Part shown: piece by piece, positions 11,262 through 23,252 of the stretch | How positions within the stretch are numbered: the first letter of the stretch is position 1 | How the letters are laid out: each line of letters opens with the position of its first letter | DNA from: Gongronella butleri | Taxonomy: Eukaryota > Mucoromycota > Mucoromycetes > Mucorales > Cunninghamellaceae | Length of the DNA: 64,000 bases | Assembly (NCBI GenBank): GCA_025201375.1 | Contig: JAIWZP010000005.1 | Location: 310,001 to 374,000 of the forward strand | Direction: 5' to 3' | The notes under the pieces: model-generated | The model's database searches: none | Seen by the model: only the letters and a program-made list of their open reading frames with translations | Told to the model about the DNA's origin: nothing | Program-made: the position numbers and the translations under genes

Positions 11262-13395
11262 TTAAGAAAAGAGTTGATCGTAGTTAAAGTAGATGGGCAT
11301 CAGCGCAAAAATGAAAAAGGTGGCCCAAGCGGCCACCAGCCAAAAGCCGTAGATGCTCGGGTAGATCCAATTGCGCTTGCTCAAAAGCCTGTTGCCCGTG
11401 ATACGCTGGCGGTACGCTTCGCGTGCATTGGCGGCGGACTCCATGTCACTTGTGTCGATCGTAGATGCGTCGTGTTGTTGCTTGTCGGTGGTAGTCGTCG
11501 TCGTCGAAGTATCATTGGCATCATCTGCATTCGCGTTCAGCGCGCCAGGCGCAGTCGCGGCAGCATCAGCCGTCGTGGAAAGCTCCTCATGGCTGGCTGC
11601 TGGTTGGGTATCAAGGTTGAGGCGGCGGTCGCGCTCCTTTTTGTCGGCTTGCAGCCAACCATCCATGGTCCGCCGGTCCAAGTACCAAAAGAGGGCGATG
11701 AGACCGACGGCCGCACACGACAGTACAAGATAGAGAACCATCACGCCCTCGTACTCAAAGGCAAGGTCGCTCGTGTTGTCGTTTGGATCGCCGTCATGAT
11801 AGGTGAGGTCTTGGACCCACCCGGTCATGATGGCGACAATGGTGGTACCAATGTTGTTTGCGCACTTGTGCAGGCCCAAGGCAACGCCTGCCAATTCGCC
11901 TGGCAGCATCATCGGTGTCGAGCTGATGATGGCGACGGGCGTGAATGCCAGTGCACTCGAGAAGATCAGCATGCCGACCACGGGCGACACATAGGTGTAG
12001 CCAAGCAAGGTCATGGACAACACAAGCAGCAGAGCGCCAATCATCATGCAGTGCAGACGCTTGCCGTGCCGGTGAATCAACGTGCCAAGAATAGGTGCCA
12101 GAACAATCGGCATCGCCTGCGACAGACTGCTTTGATACTAAGCAAAGATAACAAAAAAAAAAAAAAAGCTTAATCAACCTGAACTCGTTGCTTTTCTTTT
12201 GAAAAGGCTTTTTTATCATACCCCAGCCATCACGTCATCCGTGTCGAACCTGAATTCAATGTATTCGCTATAAAAAAGAAAAACACTACTGAGTCCATGC
12301 TCTTGGGGAGGTTTTTTTTTTTTAAAAAAAAACCTTACGTGGCAATGTCGTCAAAACTGCTAAGCACGCTGGACATGACAATTTGGAGCCATGGGACCAT
12401 CCAAAAGACACCGGGCAGGTACATGATCCAGCGCAGAATCCAGCGCAACGTGGCCAAAAACGAGTTGCCGCGCGTTTCCGGTTCGTGGCCTTCCTCCATG
12501 ACGATCTTGCCAGTGCCAGTCGCGCGGCCGCTGCGGTACATGATAAACCAATACACGCCATTCATGCAAAAGCCAATTGCGCAAATGATGGTCGCCACAA
12601 AGATCGGCGTGTTGTTGTCGCCCGAGGAATACATCATTGGATAACACACCATTTTGGCCACCCATTGCACCAGTCGCGCCCATGCAAGCAAAACGCCAAG
12701 CACTATTGCCAGCTGCTGGTCCCGGAACCACTTTGAGATGATCGCTTCTTGCATGGTCACCTAAAAAAAAGGGGGGGGACATCAGCGGCCCGCGCGTATA
12801 AAAAGAAAAAGCGACATTTTTGCATACAATCATGCCTCCGCCAAAGCCGCAGATCACTTGGCCGGTGACCATGGCCGGGTAGTTCTCCTGTGTGGCGGCC
12901 AGCGAGATAATGATGGACCCGATTAAGATGAATGCGCTGACCATGGCCGTCGAACGCACAGACCCAAGCCGCGACGACGCGTCGTCGACAAAAGCACCTG
13001 CAAACAGCGGCAAAATCGTATTTACAAGCGTCACCGCCGACATGAGGATGCCAAATTGGGTATTGTTGATGTTCATTGTCTGCCCAAGAAAAAAAAATAA
13101 GACGACATGCCCACATGAAGCAACATTTGATCCATGCCACTTACCAATTTAAGGTTCGCCTTGAGAGTGCCCAATGTTGCTTGCATATAATGGGACCCGG
13201 CTGAATAAAAATGATTGTGTTGAGTGGTCAAACAAGCAGAGCGAGGCGAGCGCAACGTTTTTTATTACCAGGCAACAGCAGCATAGAGGTGAGAATAAGG
13301 CCCTTTGTGCGCCACGTGCCTTCCAAAGGAGCCGAGTGACCAAGGCGGCGTATGTCGTCATGGTGCTTTTGATCTTTCTCTTCGCTGCTCGACAT
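11262..13395 (-). CDS. Major facilitator superfamily transporter, MFSD1-like
   Basis: About six exons on the minus strand, about 570 residues. The start at 13395 gives a hydrophilic leader (MSSSEEKDQKHHDD), then GSHYMQATLGTLKANLKL joined across two short introns to NINNTQFGILMSAVTLVNTI. This 'G-x-H-Y ... TN-QFG-L-SAV' layout is typical of the MFSD1-type lysosomal/vacuolar MFS group. Further helices include GQVICGFGGGMIV, VFWMVPWLQIVMSS and a C-terminal half with LAPILGTLIHR, FTPVAIISSTPMMLPGELAG and LHKCANNIGTTIVAIMTGWV. A long Ser/Thr/Ala-rich loop (about 90 residues, including TSTTTTTTDKQQ) separates the last two helices. The protein ends FFIFALMPIYFNYDQLFS. MFSD1 homologues export dipeptides from lysosomes in animals; the substrate here is unknown. 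Confidence 0.88.
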
Positions 13396-14577
13396 GACTA
13401 TCGTATCAGGGCACTAAAACAAAGGTCGTCAATCCCAAGCGACCGAGACAGAATAGAAGAACAAGAAGAAAAAGGAAAAAAATGACTTGTTTTGGTGCTT
13501 TTTTGTCTACAAGCAAGGCTGTGATAATATACTAGAGAAGGATAAGAAAGAGCGGCAAATCGGGATCAGGGAAAAACGGCTCTTTGGCCATGGCAAATGG
13601 GCAGCAAAGGGGCTCAATCACTGCGCAAAAGGCGGTGAATGGCGGATCATCCTACCCAGGAACAATACGCTTCCCTTTTTTGGGTGTCAGCAAAGCGGGG
13701 CCCTCCATCACTAGAAAAAAGTGATCGACGGAGCGCACACCGCCCTGTGTTGCCTAGACAAGTGCCCCAGGGCGCGTGTGTCACCCCAGCTTTTTTTTTT
13801 TTTTTTTTTTTTCAATGCCAACTTGAAACAACTCACACAAACAAAAAAAACCAACAATTCGCGTGTCGCACGCAATCCCCGTTACACATCAATGCCTATT
13901 GAAACGTGCGCAACACCCGCTCGCCGGGCATGCATGATTGCTTGCAAGTCACAAGACGTCACTCTCAAAGATGAAAAAAAAAAGCAACGCAGCGACCCGC
14001 ACGCCTCCTCCGCGGAGAAGGTGTGATGGGCGGGTAAACTGGTTCTGAGAAGCAATTGGTCATTTTGCTGATCCAAGCGGGAGCGTGGAGCTGCTCAATG
14101 GAGAAAAAAAATAAAAATGGTGAAAAAGTGAGACGCAAGCTTTATAAATGAGAGCAATGTTGAGGAATTGAGGTAAAAGGATGGTGAGGAAGGGGAAACA
14201 TGGAAGTTTCCATGGTCACAAAAGCAGCGCAATATATCTTTTGCATGGAGACAGTAGAGATAGCGCGCATGACAACGAAATCGATGAAAAATGCGATTAA
14301 GATTGCATGGAAAATGGGGAAGAGCGGGTTGGCGCAAGAATGGGCTTGCGAGATTTCTGACCGTTCGTGTTGTGTAACGAAAAAACGAAAAACGACAACC
14401 AGGCCTTGGTCGCACCCCGCTATGCGCCCACTTGTTTTTTTCATAAAACACTGCTTGTCAGGGCACAACAAGAAAAAAAAGAAGGCATCTCAATTTTCCT
14501 CTTTTCTTTTTCATCTCATCCTTTCTCTTTTTACTTTTTCCACCACCCCAGTCACTCCTTTGACCCCTTTTATTTTG
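13396..14577. other. Intergenic between divergent MFS and GDSL genes
   Basis: No gene supported. Contains A-rich stretches (13440-13480), a T run at 13791-13812 and a T/C-rich leader immediately upstream of the GDSL start. Open frames here are short and of biased composition. Confidence 0.4.
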
Positions 14578-16128
14578 ATGTATTCTCCCTTCCTTTCCTT
14601 TTTATTACTTCCGCTTGGCGCAATGGCCATCAGCAATCTCGTCGTCTTTGGTGACTCTTATTCAGGTACGCGCGCACGCGCCCGACGGCACGTTCCTGGG
14701 CAAAATCCCATTGTGTCACGGCCCGTGTATTAAAACGATACTGATACCCTCATTTTCTTTTTTTCTTTTTTTCTTTTTTTTTTCTGTGCAGATGTGGGCA
14801 ATTTCCAGCGCTGGACAAACGGCCCAGTGTGGAGTGAGCATGTCGCTGCGGCTTGGAATGCCAGTCTACACAGCTTTGCCTATAGCGGCGCCGTCTGCGA
14901 CAATGCTCTTTACCCAAACAACACAAGCATCTATTATACCACCCCTAGCATCATGGATCAAGTCGAATTTTATTACACCCAGCACCTGAATATGGACCCC
15001 AGCGACACCGTGTACGCATTCTGGGTCGGTGTCAATGACGTGCACCAAATGTTCAAGGAAAATCCAGGTAAAAAAAAAAAAACACGAAAAACAGCAAAAA
15101 AAGGGGGGCCAACTTGGGCTCATCGCGGATCCACGTGACCTTCTCCTTCTAGAAATGCCGCCATTGGAATCAATTAGCGCATGCATTGCGTACCAAATTG
15201 TAAGCGACGCGTCACTTGCACAAACAGAAAAGCGAGAATGGTCTTGCTCACTCCATTTTTTTTCTCAGGAAACCGTGCACCGTCTCTTCAATGCTAATCA
15301 GATCCTGCTGATGAATCTGCCACCCATGGAAAAGATGCCTTACTTTTTGAACACGCTCGCGGCCGATGAGCGTCGGGATGCCGTGATCACCATCAATAAG
15401 CAATTGCATCAGCACGTCGACGCGCTCAACAGCAACTATCCGCGCCTGTCCCTGGACTACATCGACGTGCACTCGCTGCTGAATGATGTCATTGCCGACC
15501 CAGAGCCATTCGGCTTTGTCAACACGGATGGCGCCTATTGGGACAATTGCGAAAATTATTGCAATGAGAAAAACATGGATCAATACGTCTGGTGGGACCG
15601 CACTCACTTGACCGGTGGTAAGTTTTGACAATTGGTCGCCTCTTTTTTTCTATCACGTCGCGTCGCCATTCATCAAAAAAAAAAAGTCGGGCTTTCCCGG
15701 TGCTTGGGCTGTTTATTGATGTCTTTCCTTTTTCAACGTTCTAATTTTTCTCTCCCTCTGTAGGTGTGCACCATGTCCTTGGCAACAGTGTGTTGCAAGC
15801 TGGGTCGTACGCGCCGTCGACGACGATTCCCAAGAAACAGACGGAAAAACTCTTGCTCAAATCCGAGTCGGAGATCCGGTCGCCAATTTACCGCGCGGTG
15901 CCGCACACTGGCCTTATTTTGGACATGTGGGAGGAGATGGACGACGCGTCGCAGGTCATTGTTCCGCCAAAGGCGCCCGTCATGGACCAGGGTATGGTGC
16001 CACACCAATGGATGGCCATGATTGTTCTCATCACCTTTGGTACGATCGCCGCGCTGTTCTTTTGGCGATCCATGCGCCGCAAGCAACTCCAACGACACGA
16101 TTATCAAGTCATGAAATCGGAGGCGTGA
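14578..16128 (+). CDS. GDSL/SGNH-type hydrolase with C-terminal membrane anchor
   Basis: Five exons (14578-14665, 14792-15067, 15153-15199, 15269-15617, 15764-16128) give 374 residues. The ATG at 14578 is preferred over the one at 14623 because it adds a signal sequence (MYSPFLSFLLLPLGAMA). Block I is VVFGDSYSDVGN with the nucleophile Ser, split by the first intron; block III is FWVGVNDV; block V is WWDRTHLTGG with the Asp-His pair. The enzyme is therefore an esterase or lipase, possibly on acylated polysaccharide as in related fungal secreted GDSL proteins. After the catalytic domain come a linker and a membrane segment (WMAMIVLITFGTIAALFFW) followed by a basic tail (RSMRRKQLQRHDYQ), so it is probably anchored with the catalytic domain outside or in the lumen. 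Confidence 0.88.
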
Positions 16129-16963
16129 GCAGACGTTGACAACCCCCTGCTTTTTTTTCTGCCCTTCCCCCCCCCTTTCCCACTTTTTTTTTTTTTTGAG
16201 CCGATTGGCGCGATCCATAGCTGATCTCCCCAACTCTCGTGTCGATAATCTCTGCACCCAATTGCGCACACATCCCGCACTACCCACCCTTGAGTGTTTC
16301 ATCTTTGCAAGTAAAAAAAAAAAAAGGGCAACTTTTTAGATTTTTCGTTGATTCATGCAAAAGTGAGTGTGTGTGTGTCACCCTGTGATATGTGGCACAT
16401 CAAGCGCAGCAGGCATGGGGTTCATTGACATGTCAATCGTGATCTTTGACAGTGATGTTCATTGTTTTTGCAAAAAAAAAGAGACAATCATTCGCGCAAA
16501 AGAAAAAGAAAAGAGTGCCTGGTTCTTTATCTTTTTTTTTTGCGCTTGCCCTTTTGTTCTACTAAATAGGTAATGGTGGTCATCTATAAAGCTTGCATGA
16601 AAGTGAAATTTAGGCGCCTTCTTATCATATTTTATCAAAAAATCTCTTGCTTCTCGTTGGGCTAGCAACAATTCTGGTAAGAAACCCGTTTTTTTTTTTT
16701 TTGCATTTTTTACGTCGCTACGGAGTGAGAGATGCACTGAGGTGGGGGCGGATGGATGCGGTCGGGCTATTTTGGGTTGTGTTTTACACAAACAAAGATG
16801 TTTGGCAATTGAAAAAAGGGAGGCGTCAGAATACATCAGAAACATCATTGGTAAGAGGGAATGGGAGCGACGGGAGAGAGTCTGTGTGAAAAGGGCGGAA
16901 ATGCTTCCACTAGAGCAAAGCAAACGGATCTGGAGGACTGAGGCACAGGACGCGCGAATTCCG

Positions 16964-16996
<33 letters not shown>

Positions 16997-17105
16997 ATGA
17001 CCAACTATATAAAATACAAGGCTTGGGCACTCACTTTTTTTTTTTTTTAAATGTACCATTTTTTTTCATTTAGCTAGTGCCACTTGATCGTTTTTATATT
17101 TGACC
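16129..17105. other. Intergenic, homopolymer-rich
   Basis: No gene supported. T runs at 16184-16197, 16691-16702 and 16965-16995, and A runs near 16313 and 16470. A T-rich leader precedes the homeodomain gene. Confidence 0.4.
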
Positions 17106-17870
17106 ATGCTCTACGCGTCGCGTGAAATCCAAGAACAACAACATTTGCTATCGTGCTCGGGCACGTCCGGCTGGCCTGGGTCGACCTGTTTGCATGACAC
17201 GGCAAAGGAGGAACAGGTGCCATCATCGTCGGCGTGTTCATCGCCCTTGTCATCATCGTTCACAGCGGTGGGATTGCCGGCGATGCACGGATTGCTGCTG
17301 TTTATCCGTTACTTTCCCGACGTGTTGCGTTTTTTTCGGCACCGCGACATCCATTTTGTCAAATCGTGCTGGCTAAACCTGCAGCGCGCGTCGCTGGCCT
17401 GCAAGGACCCTGCATGGCGTCAGCAGGCCCTGAATTGGCTCGCGTCCACGGCGGATCGATTGAAAGCCAAGATTGCCGCGTATCCCGATACACAAAACGC
17501 GGCAAACCGCATGGAGATGCTGGCCAATGATGAGGAAAACGCGTCCACGTACCATCTGATCTGCGCGCTCAGGTGCATGCTCCACCGCATCGACATTATC
17601 ACCCATGTGGTGAAATCCATCCATTATGGTATCCTCCTCGGCCAGACGCCACGCTCCATTGCATTGCAGGTGCGCGCCAGCATCATCAAGGTCCTCCAGA
17701 GCTCGCCACCGGCTTTGGCCTTTAACGTGGACAATTCCGATCGCAATGTCGCCGAACATGACCAACAACCTGCTCAACAAGAACAATGGTATCCCTACCA
17801 TGGCAACACCATGGACACCAATCCACAGGACATGTACCTCCCAACGTAAGCTTCATTTTAGATTACTGTA

Positions 17871-17902
<32 letters not shown>

Positions 17903-19400
17903 AAAAAAAAACGCCATGTTAATTTCGCTTTTTTGTTTCTTTTTCTCTTTTTGTGTCCTTTTTTTTCTTTTCATTAGGCAGCAAGACGGTATTTACAAGC
18001 CGCTGATGACCTGGTCAACGTCGTGCACAGGGTATTCCGGATCAATGGACCGTGCGTCGGTGCCATTGACTGCGCACGATGCGACATTTTCGTCCGACGC
18101 GTCCTTGACGGTGATGGCGCCGCCGCCCATGGCACATGCGTACGCGGACAATGGCTTCCATCCTGGTTTCCGTGAACTGCCCATCTATGACACGCAATTG
18201 GTGCGCCTTGCCGACCTATCCATGAGCTCGGCAACCGCGTCACAATCGTCCACGACGCCGTCACCAGCATTCTCGGGTTCGTACGGGTCCATGGAGCATG
18301 GATACAGCCTCGTTGCGCCGCTGCAGATGCCGTCATCATACTATCCCACGCAAGTGCCACCGCAGCACGTCGTGCACGCACCATGCGTGTCCATGGGAGC
18401 GGTCGAAACGCGCAATGGCGTCAAAATCCAAGAAATCCACGATTGCGCGTGGCCGCCGCTTGACTACCGCGCCCCGGACTCGCCGCCCGACGCCTATCGC
18501 CAGCCAATGAGAACCATGGACGCGCCGCAGCAGGTCCAGGAACACCAAGATCGATCGCCGACACCAAACGAGTCGCAAAGCACGCCTGCTCAGCTGGAAA
18601 CGCACCCTTCGCCCACAAATTTGCTCGATGCATCCATGTCGTCACCGTCGTCCACACTGTCTTCGTGGGCATCCGCGGAACTGGTCCATCAGCGCAAGAA
18701 AAAGGCTGGCGACAGCGACGATGACTACCAATTCGATGGCGACGACCTGGAAGACGACGATGACGACTATTTGGATGGCCTTGATGACGATGACGACGAT
18801 GATGAGGACATATTCAAGCTCGAGACCGTCACTGTTCCCAATGACCAAAGCGGAGACGACACACCCCAACCTGTGAAAACGCGAAAAAGAGCCAAAATGC
18901 AAGGCAAAAAAAATGCATTTTTTTTAATTTTTTTTCTCACTGCCCCCCTTTTTTTGTCCCTCAGGATCAAAAAGGGCAGTACCCTGACAACACCGACGGT
19001 GCCGTCGCCGCCACCACCCTCGCCAAAGACGCCCAAGGCGCCAAAAACGACGAACACGACGAAAAACAAGACAAAGACAAAGGTTGGCAAGGCACCGGTG
19101 CGCCCTGGCCGCACGGCGACGTCGTACGACGCGGCAACAACACATTACTTGCTCAAGAATTTCTTTGAAAAGTACAGCCAGCGTGACAAGCTTGCCAAGG
19201 AGGAGCGGCGCCAGATCGTGCGACACACGGGCCTCAAACCAAGAAACATCACGTACTGGTTCTCCAATCATAAGCGCCGCTTCCGCCGCGCCCTCCAGCT
19301 CTTCAAGCAATTGGCCAAAAAGGGGGAAATCAAGACCTATGAAGACTTTTTGAGTTGGCGTCGTGTCCAAGGCATGAACGACGACTTGGCCAGCGCGTAA
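17106..19400 (+). CDS. Homeodomain transcription factor with acidic region
   Basis: Exons 17106-17845, 17978-18898 and 18965-19400 give 698 residues. The N-terminal third is helical (LLLFIRYFPDVLRFF, LNWLASTADRLKAKI, LICALRCMLHRIDIITHVV). The middle is Ser/Pro-rich, then a strongly acidic stretch (DDDYQFDGDDLEDDDDDYLD and following) and a basic Lys-rich linker. The homeodomain is near the C-terminus: HYLLKNFFEKYSQRDKLAKE, then the recognition helix KPRNITYWFSNHKRRFRR with W48, F49 and N51 equivalents. The second intron (18899-18964) appears to use a GC donor (GCAAGG) and is 66 nt without a stop, so read-through would add 22 residues. Probably a DNA-binding regulator of development or mating; targets unknown. 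Confidence 0.85.
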
Positions 19401-20337
19401 ATCCCCCTTTTTGTCCCTCCCCCCTCTCCCCATTCATTTCCACAACGCGTCGAAATCGATTGATGATGACTGATCCACCCTGGGGTGTGGCACACGACGT
19501 GTCTTTTTCTTTTTTTCTTATTTTCTGTTTTTTTTCTATTTTTTTGTTGTCCCTTTTTTTCTCATTTCCTGTTGTTCATTTTTGTTCCCATATATTTTTT
19601 TTAAATTCTTTTTGCAAACAAAAAAATTAAAAAAAAAGTCAACTTTTTTTTCGTGTGTCGTCTCCCTCTCAGTGTTGGTGCGTGGCTCAAGAAAATGTGT
19701 CGTCATCGTCACGAAAGCATAAAAAAAAGAGGGTCGGGGCACGTTCCAATGCAAAAGGCCCAATGGCATCCTTTTCCGGCCAAGTATTCTTTTTCCAGCG
19801 AATCACCATGGATCTTTGGGCGGCATGATTGCGACAAAAGGCCGCCCGAGTGGGCAGAACCTTTTTTTTTTTTTTTTTTATCTTTTGGGCACATGCATTC
19901 GTTTGCCTTTTTTCTTTGATGCCTTTCACTTTATGCACCAGGGGCCCTACTCTTATAGAATAGAGCCTTCAGATAATCTTGGACTTTTTTTGCCAAGGTG
20001 ACGCGGTCCACGGTCTTCATTGGCTATGTCCACGGTCCCTTGTTTCACCATACATAAAAAAATGAACAAAATTGCCCCTTGTCATGGGACCCAATGGTGC
20101 TCACCCATCATTCACGCATGCGGCAGCTCAATGTATTGCTTTTGGGGCATGTCTGATCTTCGCTTCCCTTGTGCAACAAAATCAAACATCGGGGCAAACG
20201 TCTTTTTTACACGCCCAATCGCCCTGTCCCCCGCGTCACCCCCCTTTTTTATTTCTCGCCTTTGTCGTGTCCCTCTTTTTTTCTTTTTCTTTTTCTTTTT
20301 CATCTTTTTGCTCCACCTTTTTATCATTCTTTTTTCC
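19401..20337. other. Intergenic
   Basis: No gene recognised. T-rich 3' flank of the homeodomain gene (19500-19640), ordinary sequence 19660-20230 and a long T/C-rich leader (20240-20337) just upstream of BTA1. Confidence 0.4.
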
Positions 20338-23252
20338 ATGTCAAGCTCCAAGAAGCCTAATTTGCGCCTGTTGTGGATCCCCGTGTGCCTCAGCCTGACG
20401 CATTGGACATTGCAAGCCAAGCTGCTGCAGCCATTCTGGGTGCAATATCGCTGGGCGCACGCGCTGCTTTTCAGCGTCATTGGCACCTGTTTGTCCATGT
20501 GTGTCGCGTGGGATCAAGTCAAGACGCCTCTCAAGTTCATGTACTCGTGCTTTTTCAAACCTCTCGGCAAGCATGACAATCAGCAGAGCCGATTGGAATC
20601 CTTTTACGAAGACCAAGCTACAAGTAGGCCAAAAAAAAAAAAATGCGTAGCCGCGCCATCGGAAATGGTCAATTGATCTGACCTCCCCATGTTTTTTTGT
20701 CCATCTAGTCTATGATCGCTCGCGTGAATCACTGCTGCGCGGCCGCCGCACCATGCTCAAGCTCAGTGCAGCGCATCTCAAGACACAATTGCAAAATGGC
20801 GTGTATGACAACAAGAAGCCGATCTGGGTGGATCTAGGCGGCGGCACTGGTAATGTTTTCTCCTTTTTTTTTGAATGATTGTTGTTGTCAAAAAAAAAGG
20901 GACGCGTCATGCTCAAGTTTTTTTTTTTTTGAAAACAGGCTGGAACATTGAGCAAATGCACAAATCGTTCCCAATTGACCAATTTGAACACGTGTACCTT
21001 GTGGATCTGACGCCGTCGCTGTGCAAAGTGGCGCGCCAGCGATTCAAGCAGTATGGATGGGACAATGTCACTGTCTTGTGCCAAGACGCTAGCTCTTTCC
21101 AAGCCGAAGTGCCATTGGACGGCACCGTGCACCTTGTCACCATGTCTTATTCACGTACGTCGGCAGCAAAAGACTCAAAAAAAAAAGGGAGCAAAGGGGG
21201 ACGGGGAGGCATGTACGCCACAAGGGGAGAGGGCGTGCGAGTAAAAAAAAAAAAAAAAAAAAAAAGTAGGGGCTCAATGGCGCCATTTGCCGTGGCATTT
21301 CCTCCTTTTTTTTTGTGTCTTGCCCCACCCCATGTGATCTCACCTGTTTTCCCTTTTTTTTTCTTTCCTTTAGTATCAATGATGGATGGCTACTTTGCCG
21401 TTGTGGACCGTGTGCAATCGCTGCTTTGTGCGCAGGGAGTGATTGGCGTCTGCGACTTTTACGTGTCTGGTCGTACGAGTCCCGCGTCGGAAGGCGGATT
21501 GGCGCATTTGCGGCGTCAATGCAGCTGGTTGACGCGCTATTTTTGGCAAATGTGGTTTGAGTTTGATCACATTCATCTTGCGCCTGGGCGCCGCGACTAC
21601 CTGGAGTACAAGTTTGGCACCATCAAGAGCCTGAATCGCAGCAATCACTTTGTCATTCCTTATGTGATCCAAATCCCCTATTATATCTGGCTTGGCAGCG
21701 CGCTAAAGGACATCACCGCACACTCACCATTGGCGGCCCAGGACGATGACATTGACAGTCTCGCGTCATCCAACCAATCGTCGCCCAAGCTCCCGCCATC
21801 CACCACCGCGTCCTTGTCGGCCGTCGCCGCACAAGTCGCCGCAAAAGTCCAGAAAAACAAACAATGGCGCCTCGACTACCAGCCGGATTTGGCTTGGCAC
21901 ACGCAATTCCGCTCCTACATTTACGCCTTCACTTGGGAAGACCCCCGCGTCGATCTTGCCTATCTCAATCTCTCAAAGGACGACGTCATGTTCGTCATTA
22001 CCTCCGCAGGCGACAATGCGCTCGAATATGCTCTGCACAAGCCAAAACGCATCCATTGCATCGATCTCAACCCGTGTCAGGTAAAAAAAAAAAAAAGAGA
22101 CAAAAGGACAAAAAAAACCACGCGTCACGCCCACGGCCCCCCCTCATTCTCCATTCTTTTGTTTATATCGCCCCTTCCCAGAATCACCTCTTAGAACTTA
22201 AATTGGCTTCCATTGCGTCGTTGCCTTTTGAAGATGTTTGGCGCATGTTTGGCGATGGTCGCCACCCTCAATTCCAATCGCTGCTGCACGAAACATTGTC
22301 GCCGCACCTGAGCACGTATGCGTTCCAATATTGGTCACAGCACAGCGACAGGTTCAGTCACAAATTCTACAAGACGGGTTACTCGGGCTTGGCATTGGGC
22401 ATCTTTGAATGGTGGATCCGCATGAATGGCTTGTCCAAGGACGTCCACGCCATGTGTCACGCCAAAACAATCCAAGAACAAAAGGCCATCTGGCTCGAAA
22501 AGATCCGCCCATGCATCTTTTCGCCCATGATCCGCAAAATCCTCAACAACCCCATGTTCATGTGGAATGCCCTTGGAGGTAAGTGGCAAACAGAGAGAGA
22601 GAGAAAAAAAAGGAATTGAGGGCCCCACGGTGCACAAACATGGGCTCGTGTCACCCTTTGCGGGGCGGAAACAAACCGAGATTGACGCTTTTTTCCCTTG
22701 CCCCCCCTTTTTTTTTTACTAGTGCCCATGAACCAGATGAATATGTTCCTCCAAGAATGCACGACACAGCAGTACATTGAGGACACACTGGACCCCATTC
22801 CGGACCACAGCCTGCTGGCGGATGATCAATACTTTTATTATTTGTGCATGATGCAACGATACCACCGCAACAGCTGCCCGTCGTATCTGACCAAGGATGG
22901 CTTTGACAAGCTCCGTGACGCGCTCGACGTGTTCCGCCTGCACACCGACTCCATCCTCAATGTGCTGCGCAGCCTGCCCGACAATTATCTGACGCGCATG
23001 GTCGTGATGGATCACATGGACTGGTTTGACCCTGAATCGCACGCTGAGCTGGACGAGGAGATCCAGCAAATGGCGCGCGCCACACAGGTCGGCGGCCACG
23101 TCTACTGGCGCAGTGCAGGCACCATCCCTTGGTACAACAAGCTGTTTGAAAAGTACGGCTTCAAGGTCGAACCCCTGGCCATCCGGCGCTCCGGCCAGGC
23201 CATTGATCGCGTCAACATGTACGCCAGCTTCTACCGCGGCATCAAACTTTGA
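20338..23252 (+). CDS. BTA1: Betaine lipid (DGTS) synthase, BtaB-BtaA fusion
   Basis: Six exons (20338-20623, 20709-20849, 20939-21154, 21374-22080, 22182-22578, 22723-23252) join to 758 residues. After an N-terminal membrane-type segment, the first half is a SAM methyltransferase with motif I WVDLGGGTGWN (split by intron 2), HVYLVDLTPSLC and WDNVTVLCQDA, corresponding to BtaB. The second half corresponds to BtaA, the 3-amino-3-carboxypropyl transferase: FTWEDPRVDLAYL, VITSAGDNALEYAL, IHCIDLNPCQ, and late MVVMDHMDWFDP. Together the halves would convert diacylglycerol and SAM to diacylglyceryl-N,N,N-trimethylhomoserine, a phosphorus-free lipid that replaces phosphatidylcholine, usually under phosphate limitation. 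The domain order B-A matches known fungal BTA1 proteins. A Ser/Ala-rich linker lies between the halves. Confidence 0.92.

Noticed and set aside
11172..12173. 333-codon plus-strand frame
   Set aside because: Antisense to the MFS transporter, whose minus-strand frame has clear membrane helices and splice sites.
14623..16128. Downstream ATG (MAISNLVVFGDSYS) as start of the GDSL protein
   Set aside because: The ATG at 14578 adds a signal peptide in frame and fits an enzyme with a C-terminal anchor; the shorter form remains possible.
18904..18964. GC donor four bases later (AAG|GCAAAA) for the second homeodomain-gene intron
   Set aside because: Gives a 61-nt intron that breaks the frame; the GCAAGG donor at 18899 keeps it.
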